A stretch of DNA of 64,000 nt from Sipunculus nudus. Its lineage: Eukaryota > Annelida > Sipuncula > Golfingiida > Sipunculidae. Position 1 is the first letter of the stretch. Every line of letters starts with the position of its first letter. The notes below the pieces were generated by a model. That model was not told where the DNA came from. It saw nothing but the letters and a program-made list of their open reading frames with translations, and did no database searches. The stretch spans positions 67,896,453 to 67,960,452 of the forward strand of contig CM049311.1 of NCBI GenBank assembly GCA_026874595.1, given 5' to 3'. Made by a program: the position numbers and the translations under genes. Below, in pieces: positions 37,460 through 47,968 of this stretch.

Positions 37460-37863
37460 CTTTCTTTCTTTTTTTTTTTTCGTCGGAGGTAACCGCCTCC
37501 ATTTTTTTTAATGCTGCCTTAACTAAGTATATGTACATCTGCAGATTTCCATTCCGGTTTCGGACTACGTGACAGGGCAGTATCACACGCTTCCTCTCAT
37601 TTTATATCCTGGCGTTAACCAGGCCCGGTGACTACTGCACCTGCGGGCCCTGGGTTGGTAATCATACCACCGAGGACCCCCGAAAGGCGCACTCGTTTGT
37701 GAGTGAAACACGGCCGTTGGGCACGACCTTCCCATTAAGCCTGCAGAGCGCTCACCCTGGGTGGGGGCCGACCGTGAAAAACCTCACCGCCTCGGCTGAG
37801 ATTCGAACTCACGATCTCCCGGCTTTGAGTCCTGCGCTCTACCCCTGAGCCACAGAAGCCGGT
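37460..37863 (-). mobile_element. tRNA-derived SINE with 18-bp target-site duplication
   Basis: The minus strand starts with a tRNA-related head carrying box A (TGGCTCAGGGGTAGAGCG, 37835-37852) and box B (GAGTTCGAATCTC, 37798-37810), followed by a GC-rich body and an A-rich tail (reverse complement of 37460-37483). Just before the tail the body ends with 'ggaggcggttacctcc', able to form a small hairpin. Perfect 18-bp flanking repeats show retrotransposition into ORF1 of the LINE relic. The 404-bp length fits a long invertebrate SINE. I cannot name the family. Confidence 0.85.
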
Positions 37864-37881
37864 GAGTTGAAGCACCTCTTT

Positions 37882-38210
37882 ACACAAGTCAAGGACAATA
37901 CCTGTACCCTTTCATCTGCATCGTTGCCTCTTCACCGAGGTTTTGACTTTCCTTTTTACAAATTTATTTAACATGGCGCTTGGCTTACTGTTAGGATCTC
38001 TGGGATGTCTGCCTACCTGATGGGCAACATCATCTTCTGTTATATCCAGGTCGACCCTTAATTTCTCATTGCAGAGTTTTTGTATCAATTCTACAGACTT
38101 TTCTGACCTCTCTGTGTTAGTGTCACTCTCAGCTACACAAAATATCCTAACACATGATTTCCTTGAACATTGTTCTTAATCAATTGCCCGTTTCTATCTA
38201 TATGTAGCTT
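37882..38210 (-). pseudogene. Degenerate LINE ORF1 fragment
   Basis: The minus strand reads VRIFCVAESDTNTERSEKSV, NEKLRVDLDITEDDVAHQVG and RHPRDPNSKPSAML, matching the order of an L1-like ORF1 RNA-binding domain (…GVxES…LGVDL…HRVGR…KPR…). It is cut on the downstream side by the SINE at 37460-37863. Confidence 0.6.
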
Positions 38211-39735
38211 CAGTAGTTTTTACACTGCTCCCCTATAGCACCGATTCTATCTGAGTGCTTCACAATTTCAGTTTTGCATCAGATGTGGTGGGATCACGAC
38301 TGGTGACTGCCAATTCAAATACCCCATATATCACTCATGCTAATGAAAAGAAAGAAATGCATTTAAAACAGAATGTGAAAATATTATTTTTAAACCGGAC
38401 GGGGAAGGGAATGCCCTCCAGGAATCAGGTTCTTCGTCCGTGTGTCCGTTCGTCATAATTTTTAAGCAATTGCTGTAAAAATTGTACTGACAATTGGTAC
38501 TCATGAGAAGATTTGTGCCATCTATTTCCGAACCATCGGGAATTCAGTATGGCCGCCAGGCAGCGAACTAGGATTATCTTTCATTCGTATCATCATCTAA
38601 CGAATCGTTCAAACACAATTGCCGAGAAAGTTTTAATAAAGATTTACAAAGGTAAGGGGATATGAATTTCAGACACCCCCCCCCCCCCCTCCAGAAATCC
38701 AGAATCCCCCCCCCCCCCCCGAAATCCTGAATTTCATACCTCCAAGAAATCTTTTATGAAAGTTGGATATAAACAAGAGGCTCCAATCAGAGCTTCGTCG
38801 TTAAAGGTAAGCGTCGTGTATTTTCAATTTCCATCTAACAGGGGGCATGTGATTGGGCCTAAATCATAATGGCCAATCAATGTCATCGTTACAATAGAAA
38901 TGCACGCCTACTTTACGTTTATTATATAGCAGATTTTGAAGCTCAACTGTGCTGAAGACCTGGCTCCCTGAAAGACGACCATTTCCGATTGAACAATATA
39001 TGCTTTTCTCTGTCCATTACAAGGGACATTAGCACTCCGACCTGGCGCTTTTGTGACACGTGTATGAAGCGACCACTGATTCATCAACTAAGCTGAAATA
39101 ATATTGCAATCTAAAAATAGATTTCAAACGATTTTTATTTCTAAAGCATGGTTAAATATCTAGTGTTTCATTATCGCAAAACATTCAGAAATAAAGATCA
39201 CAAGACACCCTTATAAGATAAATAAGCAAAAAAATGCGCTAAAATTCAGAAGCGCCAAATTAACAACTTCCACAGTAGTTCTCCAAAATCTACATGGAAC
39301 TAACAATGGATTGTTTAACTTAAGTCCATTCAACCCTCTGTCCACCTATTTTTTCGCGATTAAATTTTGCAAGTCAAAGGGCAGAAAGAGGTTAATGCGT
39401 AATAAACTAGTTTTGAAAATAAAAAAATTGGCTACCTTGTGTGATTCTCCTGTAAGCAATTTTAAACCATTTCATGAAAACTAGTATATTTTTAGCGACA
39501 TGTTACCATCAGTCTATGAAATGGGCATGACAGGGAACAGTGATGTCATGACAGACTTAACGCACAGAAGAGGCACCCATATTCACGGGACATATAATCA
39601 AGAGCTGCCGACCTCTGTTTACAGTGGGACTTGAATTCTTTTCATGCACGTTCTTCATTTTTACGTCATGACCATATCTCTGAAGGATAAACAATGGTCA
39701 CTTCTTAGGGACGCCATGAACCACGGATATATATA

Positions 39736-40692
39736 TGTGTGTGTGTGTGTGTGTATGTGTGTATGTGTTACAGTCAATGTGTAAAATCAGTCAATTTGTA
39801 AATTGCCTGAAATTTTTAGTCAATTTACAAATTGCCTGATTCACTCAGGCACATTATAAAATGAATGAAATTTTCAGGCATTTTACAAATTGACTGAAAA
39901 ATCGGTCTGTTTATTTAACATATTGACTGAATCGATATGGTATAGTCTGTTGATTCATATATCTCATTATTGTGAAACAGACATAGTCATTTAATGTAAC
40001 CAGCTACTTTTAAGTAAACTTTGTGCCAGTATTTTTTTATCTAAGCTATTTGCCGATCACGTAATAAGACTTATATACAAGGTCGTAATAGTACTAAAAT
40101 ACACTGACTGCATGGTGAGGGGTATAACCAGATTCATATATTTTAAATATGCAGACTATTATAACAATGAAATATGCATATAATATTTCACGAATCTTAT
40201 GGCTACATATTTGCTTATGTAAGAACGATAATAAAGTCAAATGGAAGCTTTGGTCAAATAACACTTAAAAAACATTAAAATGTGTAATACTACGTAAAAA
40301 TGAGTGAAGTAGAATGCTGAAGGATACTCACAGTTACATGGTCGTTAATATCAAATATATGATTTAGATATGTATGCTTAGGCGAGTTACAAAGGTTAAA
40401 GTTCAACCACAATTATACCAATTGTATTTGTTACTTTTAATGAGTTTGCCATCAGCATTCTTTGATTAAAGAGGCGAACTGTGATGGCTGGTATTGTTGA
40501 GAAGTCAACTATTAATAAGACAGTACACATGTGCAATTTGATGGGGAACCGGGGGGGGGGACCCAAGTGGACATTCCATTTTGCCATAAAAATTGAGTTA
40601 GTTACAAAAATGTGGAACAGTTTCCTAAAATTTTAAAAGTGTAATCTTTTAGAAATACATAATAAATATATTATATATACTTAATATAATAA
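39736..40692. mobile_element. Insertion specific to unit B with a large inverted repeat
   Basis: In unit A, 'cacggatatatata' runs directly into 'ctaggcatgt' (about 30350-30372). In unit B the same words are separated by about 0.96 kb. The insert opens with a (TG)n tract (39738-39770). Near its left end, 39788-39812 and 39872-39896 are 25-bp inverted repeats with one mismatch. No protein is encoded. The AT-rich junctions hide any target-site duplication. Confidence 0.6.
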
Positions 40693-41081
40693 ATATTTAT
40701 ATATACTAGACATGTGTACCAAGCCGTAAACTGTTTAATATTAATACTATAAGCAGGTGAGGTACCAATTTTTTTTTTCTCCTTCTGCACTTGTGCAGTT
40801 TTTGTTTGACAAGTTTGTCTCATTTGGAGTTACTGACAAAAACAGATGGACAGAGGTAGTGGAATAAAGTATAGTCATTATGACTAATGTGAGGTACTCT
40901 CCATGAACCATAACGTATGTTTCGGTAGTCTGTGGGGTTTTTTAAAGTACAGTTATAATAACATTCTCGTGTACATGTGTTACAAAACGTCTATGTTGTT
41001 TTCCAGGAAATTATCATCAAAACAGAATAATTAGTCCTAACCACCAACACTCCGTTTTCGAGCACAAAATTAAAGGAGAAC

Positions 41082-41332
41082 TCAGATGTTAGTTAATCTT
41101 CTGACGTAGTATAACCAGTTTGGTGCAGCATCCCATGAACCTCCAAGATCATCTGTGACGTCATAAAGCTGACAACTTCTATAAAGCAAAGAGAAACTGA
41201 ACGCAAAGCAGGAGTCGGAGCCACAGCAAAGGACGGCGCAATGTAATCTGCTTCTGACTGTTGCGACAACTGTAGGTGACCTGGATGGTAGTTGACCCTT
41301 CGCTAGCAGGTACCAAAATGGCTCAGGTCTTA
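41082..41332 (-). CDS. Gene B exon 3: C-terminal PAN/apple-like domain
   Basis: Acceptor (cccatttttcag) and 251 nt in phase 1, the same length as in gene A, ending LTNI-stop. LHCAVLCCGSDSCFAFSF and CQLYDVTDDL keep the cysteine spacing of the family. The paralogue pair differs by scattered replacements, consistent with maintained coding function. With 41545-42876 and 44302-44362 it gives a 547-residue product. Confidence 0.8.
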
Positions 41333-41544
41333 CTGAAAAATGGGAAAATAAAACATGAATCGCAATACGATATAATACATAAATGACATGGGTTCGTTTT
41401 AAAACACAGATACTGAATGCATGAAAAATTATAAAATGTTCTAATAACAATTCTCTAGAATTAGGTTCATTTTCAGCTTTGCACTCTAATTACAAAATAA
41501 CGTTGAATAATTGCTTTTATTGTATTTATATTAGAATTACTTAC

Positions 41545-42876
41545 AGATTCCGGGAGGAACAGTTGTCATGGAGGCTAATGTCGTTGTGTCACGTGACTCC
41601 GTGGATACAGTACTTGGTAGAGCGGTAGTGGGGAGAGTGCTTGGTTGAGTAGTAGTGGTTGGTAGAGCGGTAGTGGGGAGAGTGCTTGGTTGAGTAGTAG
41701 TGGTTGGTAAGGCGGTAGTGGGGAGAGTGCTTGGTTGAGTAGAAGTGGTTGGTAGAGCGGTAGTGGGGAGAGTGCTTGGTTGAGTAGAAGTGGTTGGTAG
41801 AGCGGTAGTGGGGGGAGTGCTTGGTTGAGTAGTAGTGGTTGGTAGAGCGGTAGTGGGGAGAGTGCTTGGTTGAGTAGTAGTGGTTGGTAGAGCGGTAGTG
41901 GGGAGAGTGCTTGGTTGAGTAGTAGTGGTTAGTAGAGCGGTAGTGGGGAGAGTGCTTGGTTGAGTAGTAGTGGTTGGTAGAGCGGTAGTGGGGAGAGTGC
42001 TTGGTTGAGTAGTAGTGGTATGTAGAGCGGTAGTGGGGAGAGTGCTTGGTTGAGTAGTAGTGGTTGGTAGAGCGGTAGTGGGGAGAGTGCTTGGTTGAGT
42101 AGTAGTGGTATGTAGAGCGGTAGTGGGGAGAGTGCTTGGTTGAGTAGTAGTGGTTGGTAGAGCGGTAGTGGGGAGAGTGCTTGGTTGAGTAGTAGTGGTT
42201 GGTAGAGCGGTAGTGGGGAGAGTGCTTGGTTGAGTAGTAGTGGTATGTAGAGCGGTAGTGGGGAGAGTGCTTGGTTGAGTAGTAGTGGTTGGTAGAGCGG
42301 TAGTGGGGAGAGTGCTTGGTTGAGTAGTAGTGGTTGGTAGAGCGGTAGTGGGGAGAGTGCTTGGTTGAGTAGTAGTGGTATGTAGAGCGGTAGTGGGGAG
42401 AGTGCTTGGTTGAGTAGAAGTGGTTGGTAGAGCGGTAGTGGGGGGAGTGCTTGGTTGAGTAGTAGTGGTTGGTAGAGCGGTAGTGGGGAGAGTGCTTGGT
42501 TGAGTAGTAGTGGTTGGTAGAGCGGTAGTGGGGAGAGTGCTTGGTTGAGTAGTAGTGGTATGTAGAGCGGTAGTGGGGAGAGTGCTTGGTTGAGTAGTAG
42601 TGGTTAGTAGAGCGGTAGTGGGGAGAGTTGTCGTTTCCGCTTCATCGTTTTCGTAAAAATCATAGTTATGATGTGATTCGAGAGGTACTGATGGACCATG
42701 TTTGACCTTATTCTGTTCGCAATCTTTATTATCAAACTCCCAGTTGAACGATAAGCACTTTGGAAACACCCGTTGGAGACACATGGTCTTACACTCGCTG
42801 AGTCCATTGACCCTATCCTCCGAGATCCTGTGAATATCGTCTATTTTTTTCCCACTGTATACTGTCCATGTTACAC
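41545..42876 (-). CDS. Gene B exon 2: PAN/apple-like domain and long Thr/Pro/Ser mucin-like array
   Basis: This 1332-nt exon is phase 1 on both sides (acceptor TCAG, donor T|GTAAGT). It opens VTWTVYSGKKIDDIHRI, then LSECKTMCLQRVFPKCLSFN and KDCEQNKVKHGPS. About 23 units of TLPTTALPTTTTQPS follow with no frame break, then VSTESRDTTTLASMTTVPPG. Dense Thr/Ser/Pro without cysteine is typical of secreted mucin-like, O-glycosylated spacers. Two PAN-like modules held apart by such a rod suggest a mucus, matrix or recognition protein. That role is inferred. Confidence 0.85.
41612..42628. repeat. 45-bp coding minisatellite, about 23 copies (gene B)
   Basis: Near-identical 45-bp units in frame. Variants ending ALHTTTT, ALPTTTT, ALPTTST and ALLTTTT recur in blocks, with a repeated H-P-P order in the middle of the array, a sign of expansion by groups of units. 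Confidence 0.95.
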
Positions 42877-43077
42877 CTGAAAAAAATGAAAATAAACGTT
42901 TATTCCGCTAATTTACAATTAACCAAGTTTCGTTTAAATTCCCTAAAAAGGACTTTTCCGATAACTGGCGTCAATAAATTAAAACATAATCCCTTGAACC
43001 TGTTATAGAAATAGGTCAGGAAGCGCCGATCCCAACGCAGACAGGGTGTCCCTTTTTTTTGTATATCTATAGCCCCA

Positions 43078-43265
43078 TTTACACACGTTTTCTGGAGCGA
43101 TCTACATCGTTTAGCACGCGCCAAGTCCCCCAAACGCGCCAGATTTAGAGGTTTTTAGGTCTGGAGCACGCTACATTTTGACCACAGGTTTGGGTCGGTT
43201 CTACATTCTGGCGCGCGCCAGACGCTTCTGGCGCGGCCTACATTTGTGCTTCGAACGTGTGTAAA
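43078..43265. mobile_element. MITE-like element in gene B intron 1, 12-bp perfect TIRs
   Basis: TTTACACACGTT at 43078-43089 is matched by its exact reverse complement at 43254-43265. The 188-bp interior is GC-rich in an AT-rich intron and includes the perfect palindrome CTGGCGCGCGCCAG (43208-43221). The matching part of gene A intron 1 (about 32020-32285) has unrelated sequence. I see no clean target-site duplication. Confidence 0.6.
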
Positions 43266-44301
43266 CAGAAGTGTAGCGCGCTACCTATACAGCGCGCTCC
43301 AGCAAGACTCGGCTGTCATGTGACTAAGATTCGGTCATGGGCGCAAGGGCGGTACGGCCACCAGATACCGTGCGCGCTTTGTTTATGTTTTAAGCAATTG
43401 TTCGCACCTGAAAAAAATTATTTTCATTTATGCACAGGAGTCACGGTTTCAGATTAAAATATTAGCAGATACCACAATATATCAGGAAAAACCTCTAAAC
43501 CTACAGACAAACTAATATTAATAAAGTTATACACAACAGCAACGGCAGTATATGCTTTATACATTTCATATTTAGAAGATACCAATCTTTTTTCCTTATA
43601 TACATCGACACTCTTTGTCGGTATATAAAAAATATAAAAATATATCGTATTACATGCCGTTCGATAACTTTTGTGGCATACTATAAGTCAGAAAACCATA
43701 CAAACAAGATTTGCGGTTGAACTGAAATAATTTTCATTTTAAGCAGATGTATGTACTCGATCAAAATCATTTCATAATATAACATGTCAGGAACACGTTT
43801 GCCCTGGCCTAGGTTTACGCTGTATGAGTTCTTTCTGGTTAATGCATGAGTTAATGAAAAAATCTCAAACCAATTTACGTCACATGGTCGCTAACTATAA
43901 GAAATATAAGTATTTAGTTCTGAGAAAAACTAGATATCCTTTGACTCAAACATTAATATATTTGATGTAACATAGTTTTGTATTAGTACTCACGAGAACA
44001 TTGACAGAAATAATAAGTGATTTGTTACACGGATGCCAAAGAAAAAGTGACTTTAGCGATGAATAACTAGAGAGAAACTCCTGGTATCTCTAACGCGGAC
44101 ACATCTCTATTATGGGTCTTGATATTTGTCGAAAAGTTCCGAGATTTTGCCAATTAATCAAGAACCCACTATTATAGAAATATTATCAGGTGCCGCATGT
44201 GTTCGTAATCGGAAGCTTCTACTATATCGAAGATATTTAAAGATGTGATAATATTTAAAGTGATATAAATAAAGAAATTATATATATATATTAATACTTA
44301 C

Positions 44302-44362
44302 TGAAAACCACTGATGTCCTCATGGCAATGTAAAAGCAAAGGAAATACCGGACCAGCACCAT
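44302..44362 (-). CDS. Gene B exon 1: start codon and signal peptide
   Basis: ATG at 44360-44362, then 20 codons beginning MVLVRYFLCFYIAMRT, a hydrophobic secretion signal, leaving in phase 1 through the donor TTTTCA|GTAAGT. Splicing to 42876 restores Ser-Val-Thr-Trp. The exon is conserved with gene A exon 1, and the intron is about 1.43 kb. Confidence 0.75.
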
Positions 44363-44484
44363 ACCTATTTGTTTGTTTAAAAAAGCTGTCCAAGGAGCAG
44401 TTACAATCAGTACTTGTAACAGCCACGTTTACTGTGCAAGAGAAATCTGAAGTCAGATAACAGGAACAGTATGACAAAGACCAT

Positions 44485-44498
44485 GGTACCATAGCAAC
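44485..44498. promoter_or_regulatory. RFX X-box-like motif upstream of gene B
   Basis: GGTACCATAGCAAC, 13 of 14 matches to the X-box consensus, at the same distance from the ATG (122 bp between motif edge and start codon) as in gene A. The one difference between the copies (G to A) falls at an R position of the consensus. Confidence 0.45.
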
Positions 44499-46173
44499 TA
44501 ATGCAGAGTCCGAGTTTTACTTTTTCTTGGTTAAAGATGAAAAACTGGTTTGCGCAGAAGTTTTAATTCACCGTAAAAAATGGTAATATTATTCGATACT
44601 CGTGGGCGGTCAGGCTTTTACTGCTTGGTGTGTTTTCTGTATACTTTCTGAAGTTATATATAGTAATAATGAATCATTCATTTCAAATATCACTGCCTAT
44701 TCTTTCATATATAAGTATAGGGATAAAAACATGACACAAACATGTACATACATAATGCATAAATTTTCAGATCTCACAGGAGCTAAAGTCTCAGATTAAT
44801 CTCTATAAATGGACGATCAAAGTTCGCACTTGACGTGTTTGTGCTAGGTATAAGGCCTACTTTTACCAAGTCACTTGGGGTCGAGGTCTGTACCTTAGAA
44901 GTGCAATCCAAGTAGATGCCGGATACCAGCTGAAATCGAGGCCGATCGGGAACAATACCAACCCTATGGGGTCATCCTTGAACAACTTGTGTAATGAGAG
45001 ACCGACTTGATAACCAATCTGGATGACGCTGCATGTCTGATATGCCAAAATCCCCAAAATCAAAACGAACTGCCTGTTTGCTTTAAAATCTGCGTTTTCA
45101 GGCCTATTTTCATATAGGGATTATCTGTAGTGTATAGACATCATACATTGGAACTACTTAATATCTGTGTTTATTTCACTTGCTTATGTTGCCATGCGTT
45201 ACACATGAAATATCATATTACATAAAAAGCAGCTAGTTTCGACACTGGAGTGCCTTCCGCCAGTATTTTTAAGACTTCAATGTGCGGCTCTGATGTCCAA
45301 TGAAAATTTCACTGGTGTAAAGGATTTATCATTTTGCATTCAGAGACATATTTCAATCAGAGATGTGTTGCCATATTTTTAACTGAATATTTGTGAGCTC
45401 ACTGTATAATATTTAATTAATTGATTTTATTTTATACATTATTTTCAATTTTTTTTATAAAAAAACAAGTGATAAAATATTTGTGTTCATGTGAACAAAA
45501 TAACACTGCAAAACACAGAATAAAATAATGTTTCATTGAAGAGAATGTACACACTTTTATTGTATTATTCTGATTGTAATATTTGATAACATTTTCACCA
45601 GTCGAGAACTCCTTCCATCCTTTGTAGTAGGGATAATTAATGTTTCCACTGTAAATTTGACAAGTGTAAGCTTTTATGAAGAGCTAGGGCCTTGGGACAC
45701 GATTGGCATCAAGAAAGAAAATAATAGAAAGAAAAAAAGGAGCTTACCGGAGCTTATCCATTTTGTTCTTTCATGAAAATTAAGTTATTTGGGGATGAAT
45801 ATTGTGGGGTGGGGTTGGGTTCGGGGGGTTTCCAATTTAAAGTCCCCCCCACCTGTATGTCTTCCACCAGAATCTTCTCAACCTGAATGTGCAGTAATTT
45901 GATTTCTGTAGTGGCAAAGATTTATCTGCATCAAAATAATGCATTCAAATAATATACTCACAAATTTTAAACTGAATTTTCGTTTAAATAGTTTGTATTC
46001 TAGATTTTATAAGTATTCACACCATGCTCATAATTCATATTGATTAACGCATTCCCTTCGTATAACATAAATTAGAATTATTTATTTAAAAGAAATAAAG
46101 ATACATTTGTCAATATTAGCCTTCTTGTGGATAAAGTTACATTGAAAAACTGAGGAAATAATATATATTATAT

Positions 46174-46955
46174 TGTTACAGGTGCTCTTTTTATTGTGTG
46201 ACACGGGCGTAACTCGTGTTGTTGTTACATTTTATGTTTAATCCGTACTGGTTGAACTCTCGTTGTCATGCAAGCCTTGGGTTTTCACGCCTAGTCGTGG
46301 GTCACGTGATGAGCCTGGTGCGTGGAGATAAACAGCGCTGTTCTTTCTGGAGAGTTCCTGAAACGTGTGTTGTGCAAGACCTTATAGACTATTCGAGAAG
46401 TGGAAAATTCCCGGCTTGGGGTGTGAAGGTATATAAAGGGGCTGTTTTTAGAACCAGAGGGCAGACAGCAGAGCAGATACCAGCGGACGCAGAGGCGTGT
46501 GTCAGATTCTAAGACCTTATCCGACGAATGCGGCAATTATACATTTTCGAGGACTTTCTCCTGGATTTTATACATTTAGACTTCAGTTTACTTTCTGTGT
46601 TGTTGCAAGAACTTTCCACAGGACTGTCATTCTCCGAGAGTTAACATTTAAAGGACATATCGTGGTGACGGTATCGGTATCCAGGTATTGTACTATTATC
46701 TTTCTGTGTGATTGTATTGACTTGTTGCTATAACATTGTTTTACTGTTTAATTGTATTGATTTAGTGTATTGTATTGTTAGGGTTGTTTTAAGAATAAAT
46801 TTTAGTTAATTGTTAACAAAAAACCACTGACTTCTTTATTCATTCCCCTAGACATTTCACGCTGCCTAGTGTTACAGAATCTGATTTTTTTATCTCCATT
46901 ACAAAATTTGTGTTTATCACGCATACGTGATCTGTTTATATTAGGTTCCGTAACA
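46174..46955 (+). mobile_element. Solo LTR of an LTR retrotransposon
   Basis: The 782-bp segment begins TGTTAC and ends GTAACA, 6-bp inverted ends of the TG...CA type, and is flanked by ATAT on both sides (46170-46173 and 46956-46959). Inside are a TATA box (GGTATATAAAGGGG near 46428) and a polyadenylation signal (AATAAA near 46794), in the order expected of U3-R-U5 on the plus strand. Unit A has uninterrupted AT-rich sequence at the equivalent place, so insertion followed the duplication. No internal gag-pol remains. A Ty3-like origin is likely but unproven. Confidence 0.75.
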
Positions 46956-47968
46956 ATATATAATACTAATATTCCGATTTCTAAAATTGATAACAATTGT
47001 AGCCAGCCGAAAAAAATACTTTTTTATGCATAAGGTTTCAAAGCTAGAACAGGCATTTGCAGAAACTAAATTTTGATTTTATTTTTAAATTTTGAAATTA
47101 ACTAATACTCTATGAAAGAGACAACTTCACAAATGAGATAATGTAATTCTAAGGTAAGAATACTTTACATACAATAAAGTAATATTTAAAATTGATATTC
47201 AGAGCCTCGTATATAAAAGTGAAGGCTATTGCGCGAGGCGCGGTATAAACTTACCGGCCATGTGAATTCTTTTCATATACAACCTGGTACCCTGGTTAAG
47301 TTAAGGGTAGGGGATTGTTTATAAAGATCTTTGAACAGTATTTAAACCAATATACAAATATCTATACAAATAGCGATTCTAACACCAGTGGTAAGACCAG
47401 ATTTGGGCTGGATTTAAGCGGGAGTATTACAACAAAGAAACTGATAGGGACTTCCGCCTTGAGGCAAGGCATGTCCTGCGCCTCGCGATTGCCATGTGTA
47501 AACTACAAAACTCGGTAATATGCCTCTGGTAAAACGGTCAGTAAATGTTTAAAAACGAGGATACAAGTTTAATTTAGCTGGTATCGAAACCATGAAACGT
47601 ATATTTATTTGCAAAATGGTGTAATCCTATGTCGTGTGGTTAGACAGAAACCCGCAAGTCAATAACATGCAACGATCCGTTTCATATACATCGCCTCATA
47701 TTGTAGAAACTCACTGTATGGATACCGGTCTCAATATGTGGCAGGGCCTAATACTATTAAGTACGATAAAATAGGGCTACATTCAACCTGGTTTCCAGTA
47801 TCCACTGAACATGATTTGTGACACCATCCATGTTGAATATCAATTAACTTGGGTCACAAGACAGGCTTCCAGGTGGTATAACCAAAGACGGAGGATACTT
47901 TGACATGTGTGATAACAGAATTTAAGAGTGAGATCTCATGTTTTAGAGACGTAACTAACGGTTGTGAG

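Larger units (their letters stand above)
36573..38275. other. Spacer between duplication units A and B, filled by a dead LINE and a SINE
   Basis: The spacer has no match in the two flanking units. It contains minus-strand LINE pieces (36690-37075 and 37882-38210) and a SINE at 37460-37863. Confidence 0.6.
38276..47968. repeat. Segmental duplication unit B (carries gene B)
   Basis: Partner of 29030-36572. It is about 2.1 kb longer, which is accounted for by an insertion at about 39736-40692, the longer mucin array and the solo LTR, offset by sequence found only in unit A. Confidence 0.85.

Noticed and set aside
41612-42628. CRISPR-like array of 45-bp repeats
   Set aside because: The units are contiguous without unique spacers and encode an in-frame mucin-like peptide. 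This is a eukaryotic coding minisatellite.
46216-46733. Open frames on both strands
   Set aside because: They lie within the solo LTR and span its TATA box and likely RNA start.
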